Part shown: positions 24,303 through 37,800 of the stretch, in pieces
Position numbering within the stretch: position 1 is the first letter of the stretch
How the letters are laid out: each line of letters begins with the position of its first letter
Assembly (NCBI GenBank): GCA_920105625.2
Contig: OV050032.1
Location: forward strand, 113,382,542-113,446,541
From: Clusia tigrina
Lineage: Eukaryota > Arthropoda > Insecta > Diptera > Clusiidae
Direction: 5' to 3'
DNA length: 64,000 nt
The notes under the pieces: model-generated
The model's database searches: none
What the model was told of the DNA's origin: nothing
Seen by the model: the letters and a program-made list of their open reading frames with translations, nothing else
Made by a program: the position numbers and the translations under genes

Positions 24303-27300
24303 CAATACGGTACGTCCTACACCTAAAAAAGTTTGCAACATACAAATGCTTGCAACTTTCTAGTGGAGCGTCATAAAACCTTGAAATTTTGTAACAATAA
24401 AGTACTCGAGCCTCTTGTCTATTTAAGCTATCGCTCAAAGCTATGCTACCATTGAGTCCCAAATCAAACACTGATAAAACTTCAAATGGCCCTAACTTCT
24501 ATACGGTACGTCCTACACCTATCAAAGTTTGCAACATACAAATGCATGTAACTTTTTACTGGAGCGACATAAAATCTTGAAATTTTGTAACAATAAAGTA
24601 CTCGAGCCTGTTGTCAATTTAAGCTATCGCTCAAAGCTATGCTACCCTTGAGTCCCAAATCAAACACTGATAAAACTTCAAATGGCCCTAACTTCTATAC
24701 GGTACGTCCTACACCTATCAAAGTTTGCAGCATACAAATGCTTGTAACTTTTTACTGGAGCGTCATAAAACCTTGAAATTTTGTAACAATAAAGTACTCG
24801 AGCCTCTTGTCAATTTAGGACATCGTTGAAAGCTATGCTACCCTTGAGTCCCAAATCAAACACTGATAAAGCTTCAAATGGCCCTAATTTCTATACGGTA
24901 CGTCCTACACCTATCAAAGTTTGCAACATACAAATGCTTGTAACTTTTTACTGGAGCGTCATAAAACCTTGAAATTTTGTAACAATGAAGTACCCGAGCC
25001 TCTTGTCAATTTAAGCTATCGCTCAAAGCTATGCTACCCTAGAGTCCCAAATCAAACACTGATAAAACTTCAAACGCCCCTAACTTCTTTACGATACGTC
25101 CTACACCTATCAAAGTTTGCAACATACAAATGCTTGTAACGTTCTACTGGAGCGTCATAAAACCTTGAAATCTGGTAACAATGAAGTACCCGAGCCTCTT
25201 GTCAATTTAACATATCGCTCAAAGCTATGCTACCCTAGAGTCCCAAATCAAACACTGATAAAACTTCAAATGGCCCTAATTTCTATACGGTACGTCCTAC
25301 ACCTATCAAAGTTTGCAACATACAAATGCTTGTAACTTTTTACTGGAGCGTCATAAAACCTTGAAATTTTGTAACAATGAAGTACTCGAGACTCTTGTCA
25401 ATTTAAGCCATCGCTCAAAGCTATGCTACCCTAGAGTCCCAAATCAAACACTGATAAAGCTTAAAATGGCCCTAATTTCTATACGGTACGTCCTACACCT
25501 ATCAAAGTTTACAACATACAAATGCTTGTAACTTTTTACTGGAGCGTCATAAAACCTTGAAATTTTGTAACAATGAAGTACTCGAGACTCTTGTCAATTT
25601 AAGCCATCGCTCAAAGCTATGCTACCCTAGAGTCCCAAATCAAACACTGATAAAACTTCAAATGGCCCTAACTTCTTTACGATACGTCCTACACCTATCA
25701 AAGTTTGCAACATACAAATGCTTGTAACTTTCTACTGGAGCGTCATAAAACCTTGAAATCTTGTAACAATGAAGTACCCGAGCCTCTTGTCAATTTAACA
25801 TATCGCTCAAAGCTATGCTACCCTAGAGTCCCAAATCAAACACTGATAAAACTTCAAACGCCCCTAACTTCTTTAAGGTACGTCCTACACCTATCAAAGT
25901 TTGCAGCATACAAATGCTTGTAACTTTTTACTGGAGCGTCATAAAACCTTGAAATTTTGTAACAATAAAGTACTCGAGCCTCTTGTCAATTTAGGACATC
26001 GCTCAAAGCTATGCTACCCTTGAGTCCCAAATCAAACACTGATAAAACTTCAAATGGCCCTAATTTCTATACGGTACGTCCTACACCTATCAAAGTTTGC
26101 AACATACAAATGCTTGTAACTTTTTACTGGAGCGTCATAAAACCTTGAAATTTTGTAACAATGAAGTACTCGAGACTCTTGTCAATTTAAGCCATCGCTC
26201 AAAGCTATGCTACCCTAGAGTCCCAAATCAAACACTGATAAAACTTCAAATGGCCCTAACTTCTTTACGATACGTCCTACACCTATCAAAGTTTGCAACA
26301 TACAAATGCTTGTAATTTTCTACTGGAGCGTCATAAAACCTTGAAATCTTGTAACAATGAAGTACCCGAGCCTCTTGTCAATTTAACATATCGCTCAAAG
26401 CTATGCTACCCTAGAGTCCCAAATCAAACACTGATAAAACTTCAAACGCCCCTAACTTCTTTAAGGTACGTCCTACACCTATCAAAGTTTGCAGCATACA
26501 AATGCTTGTAACTTTTTACTGGAGCGTCATAAAACCTTGAAATTTTGTAACAATAAAGTACTCGAGCCTCTTGTCAATTTAGGACATCGCTCAAAGCTAT
26601 GCTACCCTTGAGCCCCAAATCAAACACTGATAAAACTTCAAATGGCCCTAATTTCTATACGGTACGTCCTACACCTATCAAAGTTTGCAACATACAAATG
26701 CTTGTAACTTTTTACTGGAGCGTCATAAAACCTTGACATTTTGTAACAATGAAGTACCCGAGCCTCTTGTCAATTTAAGCTATCGCTCAAAGCTATGCTA
26801 CCCTAGAGTCCCAAATCAAACACTGATAAAACTTCAAACGCCCCTAACTTCAACACGGTACGTCCTACACCTATCAAAGTTTGCAACATACTTATGCTTG
26901 CAAATTTCTAGTGGAGCGTCATAAAACCTTGAAATTTTGTAACAATAAAGTACTCGAGCCTCTTGTCTATTTAAGCTATCGCTCAAAGTTATGCTACCCT
27001 TGAGTCCCAAATCAAACACTGATAAAACTTCAAATGGCCCTAACTTCTATACGGTACGTCCTACACCAATCAAAGTTTGCAACATACAAATGCTTGTAAC
27101 TTTTTACTGGAGCGTCATAAAACCTTGAAATTTTGTAACAATAAAGTACTCGAGAATCTTGTCAATTTAGGACATCGCTCAAAGCTATGCTACCCTTGAG
27201 TCCCAAATCAAACACTGATAAAACTTCAAATGGCCCTAATTTCATACGGTACGTCCTACACCTATCAAAGTTTGCAACATACAAATGCTTGTAACTTTTT

Positions 27301-28025
27301 ACTGGAGCGTCATAAAACCTTGAAATGTTGTAACAATGAAGTACCCGAGCCTCTTGTCAATTTAAGCCATCGCTCAAAGCTATGCTACCCTAGAGTCCCA
27401 AATCAAACACTGATAAAACTTCAAATGGCTCTAACTTCTTTACGATTCGTCCTACACCTATCAAAGTTTGCAGCATACAAATGCTTGTAACTTTCTACTG
27501 GAGCGTCATAAAACCTTGAAATCTTGTAACAATGAAGTACCCGAGCCTCTTGTCAATTTAACATATCGCTCAAAGCTATGCTACCCTAGAGTCCCAAATC
27601 AAACACTGATAAAACTTCAAACGCCCCTAACTTCTTTAAGGTACGTCCTACACCTTTCAAAGTTTGCAGCATACAAATGCTTGTAACTTTTTACTGGAGC
27701 GTCATAAAACCTTGAAATTTTGTAACAATAAAGTACTCGAGCCTCTTGTCAATTTAGGACATCGCTCAAAGCTATGCTACCCTTGAGTCCCAAATCAAAC
27801 ACTGATAAAACTTCAAATGGCCCTAATTTCTATACGGTACGTCCTACACCTATCAAAGTTTGCAACATACAAATGCTTGTAACTTTTTACTGGAGCGTCA
27901 TAAAACCTTGACATTTTGTAACAATGAAGTACCCGAGCCTCTTGTCAATTTAAGCTATCGCTCAAAGCTATGCTACCCTAGAGTCCCAACTCAAACACTG
28001 ATAAAACTTCAAACGCTCCTAACTT
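24303..28025 (+). repeat. 19-monomer unit, copy 2
   Basis: Runs F to F, 3723 bp: 19 monomers with one 1-bp deletion near 27243. It follows copy 1 monomer by monomer, then keeps the two extra units C (27634) and E (27830). Those two match the units just upstream of copy 1 (20580 and 20776), sharing CACCTTTCAAAG and GTCCCAACTC. The simplest reading is that 19 is the older unit and copy 1 lost 392 bp. Confidence 0.82.
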
Positions 28026-31000
28026 CAATACGGTACGTCCTACACCTAAAAAAGTTTGCAACATACAAATGCTTGCAACTTTCTAGTGGAGCGTCATAAA
28101 ACCTTGAAATTTTGTAACAATAAAGTACTCGAGCCTCTTGTCTATTTAAGCTATCGCTCAAAGCTATGCTACCCTTGAGTCCCAAATCAAACACTGATAA
28201 AACTTCAAATGGCCCTAACTTCTATACGGTACGTCCTACACCTATCAAAGTTTGCAACATACAAATGCATGTAACTTTTTACTGGAGCGACATAAAATCT
28301 TGAAATTTTGTAACAATAAAGTACTCGAGCCTGTTGTCAATTTAAGCTATCGCTCAAAGCTATGCTACCCTTGAGTCCCAAATCAAACACTGATAAAACT
28401 TCAAATGGCCCTAACTTCTATACGGTACGTCCTACACCTATCAAAGTTTGCAGCATACAAATGCTTGTAACTTTTTACTGGAGCGTCATAAAACCTTGAA
28501 ATTTTGTAACAATAAAGTACTCGAGCCTCTTGTCAATTTAGGACATCGCTCAAAGCTATGCTACCCTTGAGTCCCAAATCAAACACTGATAAAGCTTCAA
28601 ATGGCCCTAATTTCTATACGGTACGTCCTACACCTATCAAAGTTTGCAACATACAAATGCTTCTAACTTTTTACTGGAGCGTCATAAAACCTTGAAATTT
28701 AGTAACAATGAAGTACCCGAGCCTCTTGTCAATTTAAGCTATCGCTCAAAGCTATGCTACCCTAGAGTCCCAAATCAAACACTGATAAAACTTCAAACGC
28801 CCCTAACTTCTTTACGATACGTCCTACACCTATCAAAGTTTGCAACATACAAATGCTTGTAACGTTCTACTGGAGCGTCATAAAACCTTGAAATCTGGTA
28901 ACAATGAAGTACCCGAGCCTCTTGTCAATTTAACATATCGCTCAAAGCTATGCTACCCTAGAGTCCCAAATCAAACACTGATAAAACTTCAAATGGCCCT
29001 AATTTCTATACGGTACGTCCTACACCTATCAAAGTTTGCAACATACAAATGCTTGTAACTTTTTACTGGAGCGTCATAAAACCTTGAAATTTTGTAACAA
29101 TGAAGTACTCGAGACTCTTGTCAATTTAAGCCATCGCTCAAAGCTATGCTACCCTAGAGTCCCAAATCAAACACTGATAAAGCTTAAAATGGCCCTCATT
29201 TCTATACGGTACGTCCTACACCTATCAAAGTTTACAACATACAAATGCTTGTAACTTTTTACTGGAGCGTCATAAAACCTTGAAATTTTGTAACAATGAA
29301 GTACTCGAGACTCTTGTCAATTTAAGCCATCGCTCAAAGCTATGCTACCCTAGAGTCCCAAATCAAACACTGATAAAACTTCAAATGGCCCTAACTTCTT
29401 TACGATACGTCCTACACCTATCAAAGTTTGCAACATACAAATGCTTGTAACTTTCTACTGGAGCGTCATAAAACCTTGAAATCTTGTAACAATGAAGTAC
29501 CCGAGCCTCTTGTCAATTTAACATATCGCTCAAAGCTATGCTACCCTAGAGTCCCAAATCAAACACTGATAAAACTTCAAACGCCCCTAACTTCTTTAAG
29601 GTACGTCCTACACCTATCAAAGTTTGCAACATACAAATGCTTGTAACTTTTTACTGGAGCGTCATAAAACCTTGAAATTTTGTAACAATAAAGTACTCGA
29701 GCCTCTTGTCAATTTAGGACATCGCTCAAAGCTATGCTACCCTTGAGTCCCAAATCAAACACTGATAAAACTTCAAATGGCCCTAATTTCTATACGGTAC
29801 GTCCTACACCTATCAAAGTTTGCAACATACAAATGCTTGTAACTTTTTACTGGAGCGTCATAAAACCTTGAAATTTTGTAACAATGAAGTACTCGAGACT
29901 CTTGTCAATTTAAGCCATCGCTCAAAGCTATGCTACCCTAGAGTCCCAAATCAAACACTGATAAAACTTCAAATGGCCCTAACTTCTTTACGATACGTCC
30001 TACACCTATCAAAGTTTGCAACATACAAATGCTTGTAATTTTCTACTGGAGCGTCATAAAACCTTGAAATCTTGTAACAATGAAGTACCCGAGCCTCTTG
30101 TCAATTTAACATATCGCTCAAAGCTATGCTACCCTAGAGTCCCAAATCAAACACTGATAAAACTTCAAACGCCCCTAACTTCTTTAAGGTACGTCCTACA
30201 CCTATCAAAGTTTGCAGCATACAAATGCTTGTAACTTTTTACTGGAGCGTCATAAAACCTTGAAATTTTGTAACAATAAAGTACTCGAGCCTCTTGTCAA
30301 TTTAGGACATCGCTCAAAGCTATGCTACCCTTGAGCCCCAAATCAAACACTGATAAAACTTCAAATGGCCCTAATTTCTATACGGTACGTCCTACACCTA
30401 TCAAAGTTTGCAACATACAAATGCTTGTAACTTTTTACTGGAGCGTCATAAAACCTTGACATTGTGTAACAATGAAGTACCCGAGCCTCTTGTCAATTTA
30501 AGCTATCGCTCAAAGCTATGCTACCCTAGAGTCCCAAATCAAACACTGATAAAACTTCAAACGCCCCTAACTTCAACACGGTACGTCCTACACCTATCAA
30601 AGTTTGCAACATACTAATGCTTGCAAATTTCTAGTGGAGCGTCATAAAACCTTGAAATTTTGTAACAATAAAGTACTCGAGCCTCTTGTCTATTTAAGCT
30701 ATCGCTCAAAGCTATGCTACCCTTGAGTCCCAAATCAAACACTGATAAAACTTCAAATGGCCCTAACTTCTATACGGTACGTCCTACACCAATCAAAGTT
30801 TGCAACATACAAATGCTTGTAACTTTTTACTGGAGCGTCATAAAACCTTGAAATTTTGTAACAATAAAGTACTCGAGAATCTTGTCAATTTAGGACATCG
30901 CTCAAAGCTATGCTACCCTTGAGTCCCAAATCAAACACTGATAAAACTTCAAATGGCCCTAATTTCATACGGTACGTCCTACACCTATCAAAGTTTGCAA

Positions 31001-31090
31001 CATACAAATGCTTGTAACTTTTTACTGGATCGTCATAAAACCTTGAAATGTTGTAACAATGAAGTACCCGAGCCTCTTGTCAATTTAAGC
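28026..31090 (+). repeat. Third, partial copy of the 19-mer unit
   Basis: Matches 24303-27367 at offset 3723 bp, then leaves the pattern inside the monomer containing GGATCGTCATAAAAC (about 31027). From there the sequence switches to AAACGCCCCTAACCTC with TACGCCCTAC, a B-type junction. Own changes include TGCTTCTAAC (about 28661), GAAATTTAGTAAC (about 28697) and TTGACATTGTGTAAC (about 30459). Confidence 0.78.
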
Positions 31091-31600
31091 TATCGCTCAA
31101 AGCTATGCTACCCTAGAGTCCCAAATCAAACACTGATAAAACTTCAAACGCCCCTAACCTCTTTAAGGTACGCCCTACACCTATCAAAGTTGGCAACATT
31201 CAAATGCTTGTAACTTTTTACTGGAGCGTCATAAAACCTTGACATTTTGTAACAATAAAGTACTCGAGCCTCTTGTCAATTTAAGCTATCGCTCAAAGCT
31301 ATGCTACCCTAGAGTCCCAAATCAAACACTGATAAAACTTCAAACGCCCCTAACTTCAACACGGTACGTCCTACACCTATCAAAGTTTGCAACATACTAA
31401 TGCTTGCAAATTTCTAGTGGAGCGTCATAAAACCTTGAAATTTTGTAACAATAAAGTACTCGAGCCTCTTGTCTATTTAAGCTATCGCTCAAAGCTATGC
31501 TACCCTTGAGTCCCAAATCAAACACTGATAAAACTTCAAATGGCCCTAACTTCTATACGGTACGTCCTACACCAATCAAAGTTTGCAACATACAAATGCT
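29006..31600 (+). repeat. 14-monomer duplication, left copy
   Basis: Matches 31749-34343 at offset 2743 bp (14 x 196 minus 1). Shared marks include TTGACATTGTGTAAC, CATACTAATGCTTGC, CACCAATCAAAG, CGAGAATCTTG, GGATCGTC and AACCTCTTTAAGG. The event overlaps the end of the 19-mer family and so postdates it. Confidence 0.78.
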
Positions 31601-31748
31601 TGTAACTTTTTACTGGAGCGTCATAAAACCTTGAAATCTGGTAACAATGAAGTACCCGAGCCTCTTGTCAATTTAACATATCGCTCAAAGCTATGCTACC
31701 CTAGAGTCCCAAATCAAACACTGATAAAACTTCAAATGGCCCTAATTT

Positions 31749-34343
31749 CTATACGGTACGTCCTACACCTATCAAAGTTTGCAACATACAAATGCTTGTA
31801 ACTTTTTACTGGAGCGTCATAAAACCTTGAAATTTTGTAACAATGAAGTACTCGAGACTCTTGTCAATTTAAGCCATCGCTCAAAGCTATGCTACCCTAG
31901 AGTCCCAAATCAAACACTGATAAAGCTTAAAATGGCCCTAATTTCTATACGGTACGTCCTACACCTATCAAAGTTTACAACATACAAATGCTTGTAACTT
32001 TTTACTGGAGCGTCATAAAACCTTGAAATTTTGTAACAATGAAGTACTCGAGACTCTTGTCAATTTAAGCCATCGCTCAAAGCTATGCTACCCTAGAGTC
32101 CCAAATCAAACACTGATAAAACTTCAAATGGCCCTAACTTCTTTACGATACGTCCTACACCTATCAAAGTTTGCAACATACAAATGCTTGTAACTTTCTA
32201 CTGGAGCGTCATAAAACCTTGAAATCTTGTAACAATGAAGTACCCGAGCCTCTTGTCAATTTAACATATCGCTCAAAGCTATGCTACCCTAGAGTCCCAA
32301 ATCAAACACTGATAAAACTTCAAACGCCCCTAACTTCTTTAAGGTACGTCCTACACCTATCAAAGTTTGCAACATACAAATGCTTGTAACTTTTTACTGG
32401 AGCGTCATAAAACCTTGAAATTTTGTAACAATAAAGTACTCGAGCCTCTTGTCAATTTAGGACATCGCTCAAAGCTATGCTACCCTTGAGTCCCAAATCA
32501 AACACTGATAAAACTTCAAATGGCCCTAATTTCTATACGGTACGTCCTACACCTATCAAAGTTTGCAACATACAAATGCTTGTAACTTTTTACTGGAGCG
32601 TCATAAAACCTTGAAATTTTGTAACAATGAAGTACTCGAGACTCTTGTCAATTTAAGCCATCGCTCAAAGCTATGCTACCCTAGAGTCCCAAATCAAACA
32701 CTGATAAAACTTCAAATGGCCCTAACTTCTTTACGATACGTCCTACACCTATCAAAGTTTGCAACATACAAATGCTTGTAATTTTCTACTGGAGCGTCAT
32801 AAAACCTTGAAATCTTGTAACAATGAAGTACCCGAGCCTCTTGTCAATTTAACATATCGCTCAAAGGTATGCTACCCTAGAGTCCCAAATCAAACACTGA
32901 TAAAACTTCAAACGCCCCTAACTTCTTTAAGGTACGTCCTACACCTATCAAAGTTTGCAGCATACAAATGCTTGTAACTTTTTACTGGAGCGTCATAAAA
33001 CCTTGAAATTTTGTAACAATAAAGTACTCGAGCCTCTTGTCAATTTAGGACATCGCTCAAAGCTATGCTACCCTTGAGCCCCAAATCAAACACTGATAAA
33101 ACTTCAAATGGCCCTAATTTCTATACGGTACGTCCTACACCTATCAAAGTTTGCAACATACAAATGCTTGTAACTTTTTACTGGAGCGTCATAAAACCTT
33201 GACATTGTGTAACAATGAAGTACCCGAGCCTCTTGTCAATTTAAGCTATCGCTCAAAGCTATGCTACCCTAGAGTCCCAAATCAAACACTGATAAAACTT
33301 CAAACGCCCCTAACTTCAACACGGTACGTCCTACACCTATCAAAGTTTGCAACATACTAATGCTTGCAAATTTCTAGTGGAGCGTCATAAAACCTTGAAA
33401 TTTTGTAACAATAAAGTACTCGAGCCTCTTGTCTATTTAAGCTATCGCTCAAAGCTATGCTACCCTTGAGTCCCAAATCAAACACTGATAAAACTTCAAA
33501 TGGCCCTAACTTCTATACGGTACGTCCTACACCAATCAAAGTTTGCAACATACAAATGCTTGTAACTTTTTACTGGAGCGTCATAAAACCTTGAAATTTT
33601 GTAACAATAAAGTACTCGAGAATCTTGTCAATTTAGGACATCGCTCAAAGCTATGCTACCCTTGAGTCCCAAATCAAACACTGATAAAACTTCAAATGGC
33701 CCTAATTTCATACGGTACGTCCTACACCTATCAAAGTTTGCAACATACAAATGCTTGTAACTTTTTACTGGATCGTCATAAAACCTTGAAATGTTGTAAC
33801 AATGAATTACCCGAGCCTCTTGTCAATTTAAGCTATCGCTCAAAGCTATGCTACCCTAGAGTCCCAAATCAAACACTGATAAAACTTCAAACGCCCCTAA
33901 CCTCTTTAAGGTACGCCCTACACCTATCAAAGTTGGCAACATTCAAATGCTTGTAACTTTTTACTGGAGCGTCATAAAACCTTGACATTTTGTAACAATA
34001 AAGTACTCGAGCCTCTTGTCAATTTAAGCTATCGCTCAAAGCTATGCTACCCTAGAGTCCCAAATCAAACACTGATAAAACTTCAAACGCCCCTAACTTC
34101 AACACGGTACGTCCTACACCTATCAAAGTTTGCAACATACTAATGCTTGCAAATTTCTAGTGGAGCGTCATAAAACCTTGAAATTTTGTAACAATAAAGT
34201 ACTCGAGCCTCTTGTCTATTTAGGCTATCGCTCAAAGCTATGCTACCCTTGAGTCCCAAATCAAACACTGATAAAACTTCAAATGGCCCTAACTTCTATA
34301 CGGTACGTCCTACACCAATCAAAGTTTGCAACATACAAATGCT
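31749..34343 (+). repeat. 14-monomer duplication, right copy
   Basis: Right partner of 29006-31600. The monomer before it (31553-31748) is chimeric: CACCAATCAAAG at its front, then AATCTGGTAAC and AACATATCGC further on. This marks the crossover that produced the pair. Confidence 0.76.
33317..34099 (+). repeat. 4-monomer repeat, 783 bp, copy 1
   Basis: Four monomers, one of them 195 bp: an F variant (CATACTAATGC, GCAAATTTCTAGTGG), a C-like unit with CACCAATCAAAG and CGAGAATCTTG, the 1-bp-deleted unit (AATTTCATACGG) with GAAATGTTG, and a B unit whose end runs into CAACACGG. The same four units follow at 34100. An earlier pair lies at 30574 and 31357, so the 4-mer was carried inside the 14-mer duplication. 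Confidence 0.77.
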
Positions 34344-34882
34344 TGTAACTTTTTACTGGAGCGTCATAAAACCTTGAAATTTTGTAACAATAAAGTACTC
34401 GAGAATCTTGTCAATTTAGGACATCGCTCAAAGCTATGCTACCCTTGAGTCCCAAATCAAACACTGATAAAACTTCAAATGGCCCTAATTTCATACGGTA
34501 CGTCCTACACCTATCAAAGTTTGCAACATACAAATGCTTGTAACTTTTTACTGGAGCGTCATAAAACCTTGAAATGTTGTAACAATGAAGTACCCGAGCC
34601 TCTTGTCAATTTAAGCTATCGCTCAAAGCTATGCTACCCTAGAGTCCCAAATCAAACACTGATAAAACTTCAAACGCCCCTAACCTCTTTAAGGTACGCC
34701 CTACACCTATCAAAGTTGGCAACATTCAAATGCTTGTAACTTTTTACTGGAGCGTCATAAAACCTTGACATTTTGTAACAATAAAGTACTCGAGCCTCTT
34801 GTCAATTTAAGCTATCGCTCATAGCTATGATACCCTTGAGTCCCAAATCAAACACTGATAAAACTTAAAATGGCCCTAACTT
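34100..34882 (+). repeat. 4-monomer repeat, 783 bp, copy 2
   Basis: Tandem partner of 33317-34099. The B unit here ends differently (CGCTCATAGCTATGATACC and CTTAAAATGG). It leads into an E variant with CAGCATACAAATTCTTG at about 34917 and not into F. Confidence 0.75.
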
Positions 34883-37800
34883 CTATACGGTACGTCCTAC
34901 ACCTATCAAAGTTTGCAGCATACAAATTCTTGTAACTTTTTACTGGAGCGTCATAAAACCTTGACATTTTGTAACAATGAAGTACCCGACCCTCTTGTCA
35001 ATTTAAGCTATCGCTCAAAGCTATGCTACCCTAGAGTCCCAAATCAAACACTGATAAAACTTCAAACGCCCCTAACTTCAACACGGTACGTCCTACACCT
35101 ATCAAAGTTTGCAACATACAAATGCTTGTAATTTTCTACTGGAGCGTCATAAAACCTTGAAATCTTGTAACAATGAAGTACCCGAGCCTCTTGTCAATTT
35201 AACATATCGCTCAAAGCTATGCTACCCTAGAGTCCCAAATCAAACACTGATAAAACTTCAAACGCCCCTAACTTCTTTAAGGTACGTCCTACACCTATCA
35301 AAGTTTGCAGCATACAAATGCTTGTAACTTTTTACTGGAGCGTCATAAAACCTTGAAATTTTGTAACAATAAAATACTCGAGCCTCTTGTCAATTTAGGA
35401 CATCGCTCAAAGCTATGCTACCCTTGAGCCCCAAATCAAACACTGATAAAACTTCAAATGGCCCTAATTTCTATACGGTACGTCCTACACCTATCAAAGT
35501 TTGCAACATACAAATGCTTGTAACTTTTTACTGGAGCGTCATAAAACCTTGACATTTTGTCACAATGAAGTACCCGAGCCTCTTGTCAATTTAAGCTATC
35601 GCTCAAAGCTATGCTACCCTAGAGTCCCAAATCAAACACTGATAAAACTTCAAACGCCCCTAACTTCAACACGGTACGTCCTACACCTATCAAAGTTTGC
35701 AACATACTAATGCTTGCAAATTTCTAGTGGAGCGTCATAAAACCTTGAAATTTTGTAACAATAAAGTACTCGAGCCTCTTGTCTATTTAAGCTATCGCTC
35801 AAAGCTATGCTACCCTTGAGTCCCAAATCAAACACTGATAAAACTTCAAATGGCCCTAACTTCTATACGGTACGTCCTACACCAATCAAAGTTTGCAACA
35901 TACAAATGCTTGTAACTTTTTACTGGAGCGTCATAAAACCTTGAAATTTTGTAACAATAAAGTACTCGAGAATCTTGTCAATTTAGGACATCGCTCAAAA
36001 CTATGCTACCCTTGAGTCCCAAATCAAACACTGATAAAACTTCAAATGGCCCTAATTTCATACGGTACGTCCTACACCTATCAAAGTTTGCAACATACAA
36101 ATGCTTGTAACTTTTTACTGGAGCGTCATAAAACCTTGAAATGTTGTAACAATGAAGTACCCGAGCCTCTTGTCAATTTAAGCTATCGCTCAAAGCTATG
36201 CTACCCTAGAGTCCCAAATCAAACACTGATAAAACTTCAAACGCCCCTAACCTCTTTAAGGTACGCCCTACACCTATCAAAGTTGGCAACATTCAAATGC
36301 TTGTAACTTTTTACTGGAGCGTCATAAAACCTTGACATTTTGTAACAATAAAGTACTCGAGCCTCTTGTCAATTTAAGATATCGCTCATAGCTATGATAC
36401 CCTTGAGTCCCAAATCAAACACTGATAAAACTTAAAATGGCCCTAACTTCTATACGGTACGTCCTACACCTATCAAAGTTTGCAGCATACAAATTCTTGT
36501 AACTTTTTACTGGAGCGTCATAAAACCTTGACATTTTGTAACAATGAAGTACCCGAGCCTCTTGTCAATTTAAGCTATCGCTCAAAGCTATGCTACCCTA
36601 GAGTCCCAAATCAAACACTGATAAAACTTCAAACGCCCCTAACTTCAACACGGTACGTCCTACACCTATCAAAGTTTGCAACATACAAATGCTTGCAACT
36701 TTCTAGTGGAGCGTCATAAAACCTTGAAATTTTGTAACAATAAAGTACTCGAGCCTCTTGTCTATTTAAGCTATCGCTCAAAGCTATGCTACCCTAGAGT
36801 CCCAAATCAAACACTGATAAAACTTCAAACGCCCCTAACTTCTTTAAGGTACGCCCTACACCTATCAAAGTTGGCAACATTCAAATGCTTGTAACTTTTT
36901 ACTGGAGCGTCATAAAACCTTGACATTTTGTAACAATAAAGTACTCGAGCCTCTTGCCAATTTAAGCTATCGCTCATAGCTATGCTACCCTTGAGTCCCA
37001 AATCAAACACTGATAAAACTTCAAATGGCCCTAACTTCTATACGGTACGTCCTACACCTATCAAAGTTTGCAGCATATAAATGCTTGTAACTTTTTGCTG
37101 GAGCGTCATAAAACCTTGAAATTTTGTAACAATAAAGTACTCGAGCCTCTTGTCAATTTAGGACATCGCTCAAAGCTATGCTACCCTTGAGTCCCAAATC
37201 AAACACTGATAAAACTTCAAATGGCCCTAATTTCTATACGGTACGTCCTACACCTATCAAAGTTTGCAACATACAAATGCTTGTAACTTTCTACTGGAGC
37301 GTCATAAAACCTTGAAATCTTGTAACAATGAAGTACCCGAGCCTCTTGTCAATTTAACATATCGCTCAAAGCTATGCTACCCTTGAGTCCCAAATCAAAC
37401 ACTGATAAAACTTCAAACGCCCCTAACTTCTTTACGATACGTCCTACACCTATCAAAGTTTGCAACATACAAATGCTTGTAATTTTCTACTGGAGCGTCA
37501 TAAAACCTTGAAATCTTGTAACAATGAAGTACCCGAGCCTCTTGTCAATTTAAGCTATCGCTCAAAGCTATGCTACCCTAGAGTCCCAAATCAAACACTG
37601 ATAAAACTTCAAATGGCCCAAACTTCAATACGGTACGTCCTACACCTATCAAAGTTTGCAACATACTAATGCTTGCAAATTTCTAGTGGAGCGTCATAAA
37701 ACCTTGAAATTTTGTAACAATAAAGTACTCGAGCCTCTTGTCTATTTAAGCTATCGCTCAAAGCTATGCTACCCTTGAGTCCCAAATCAAACACTGATAA

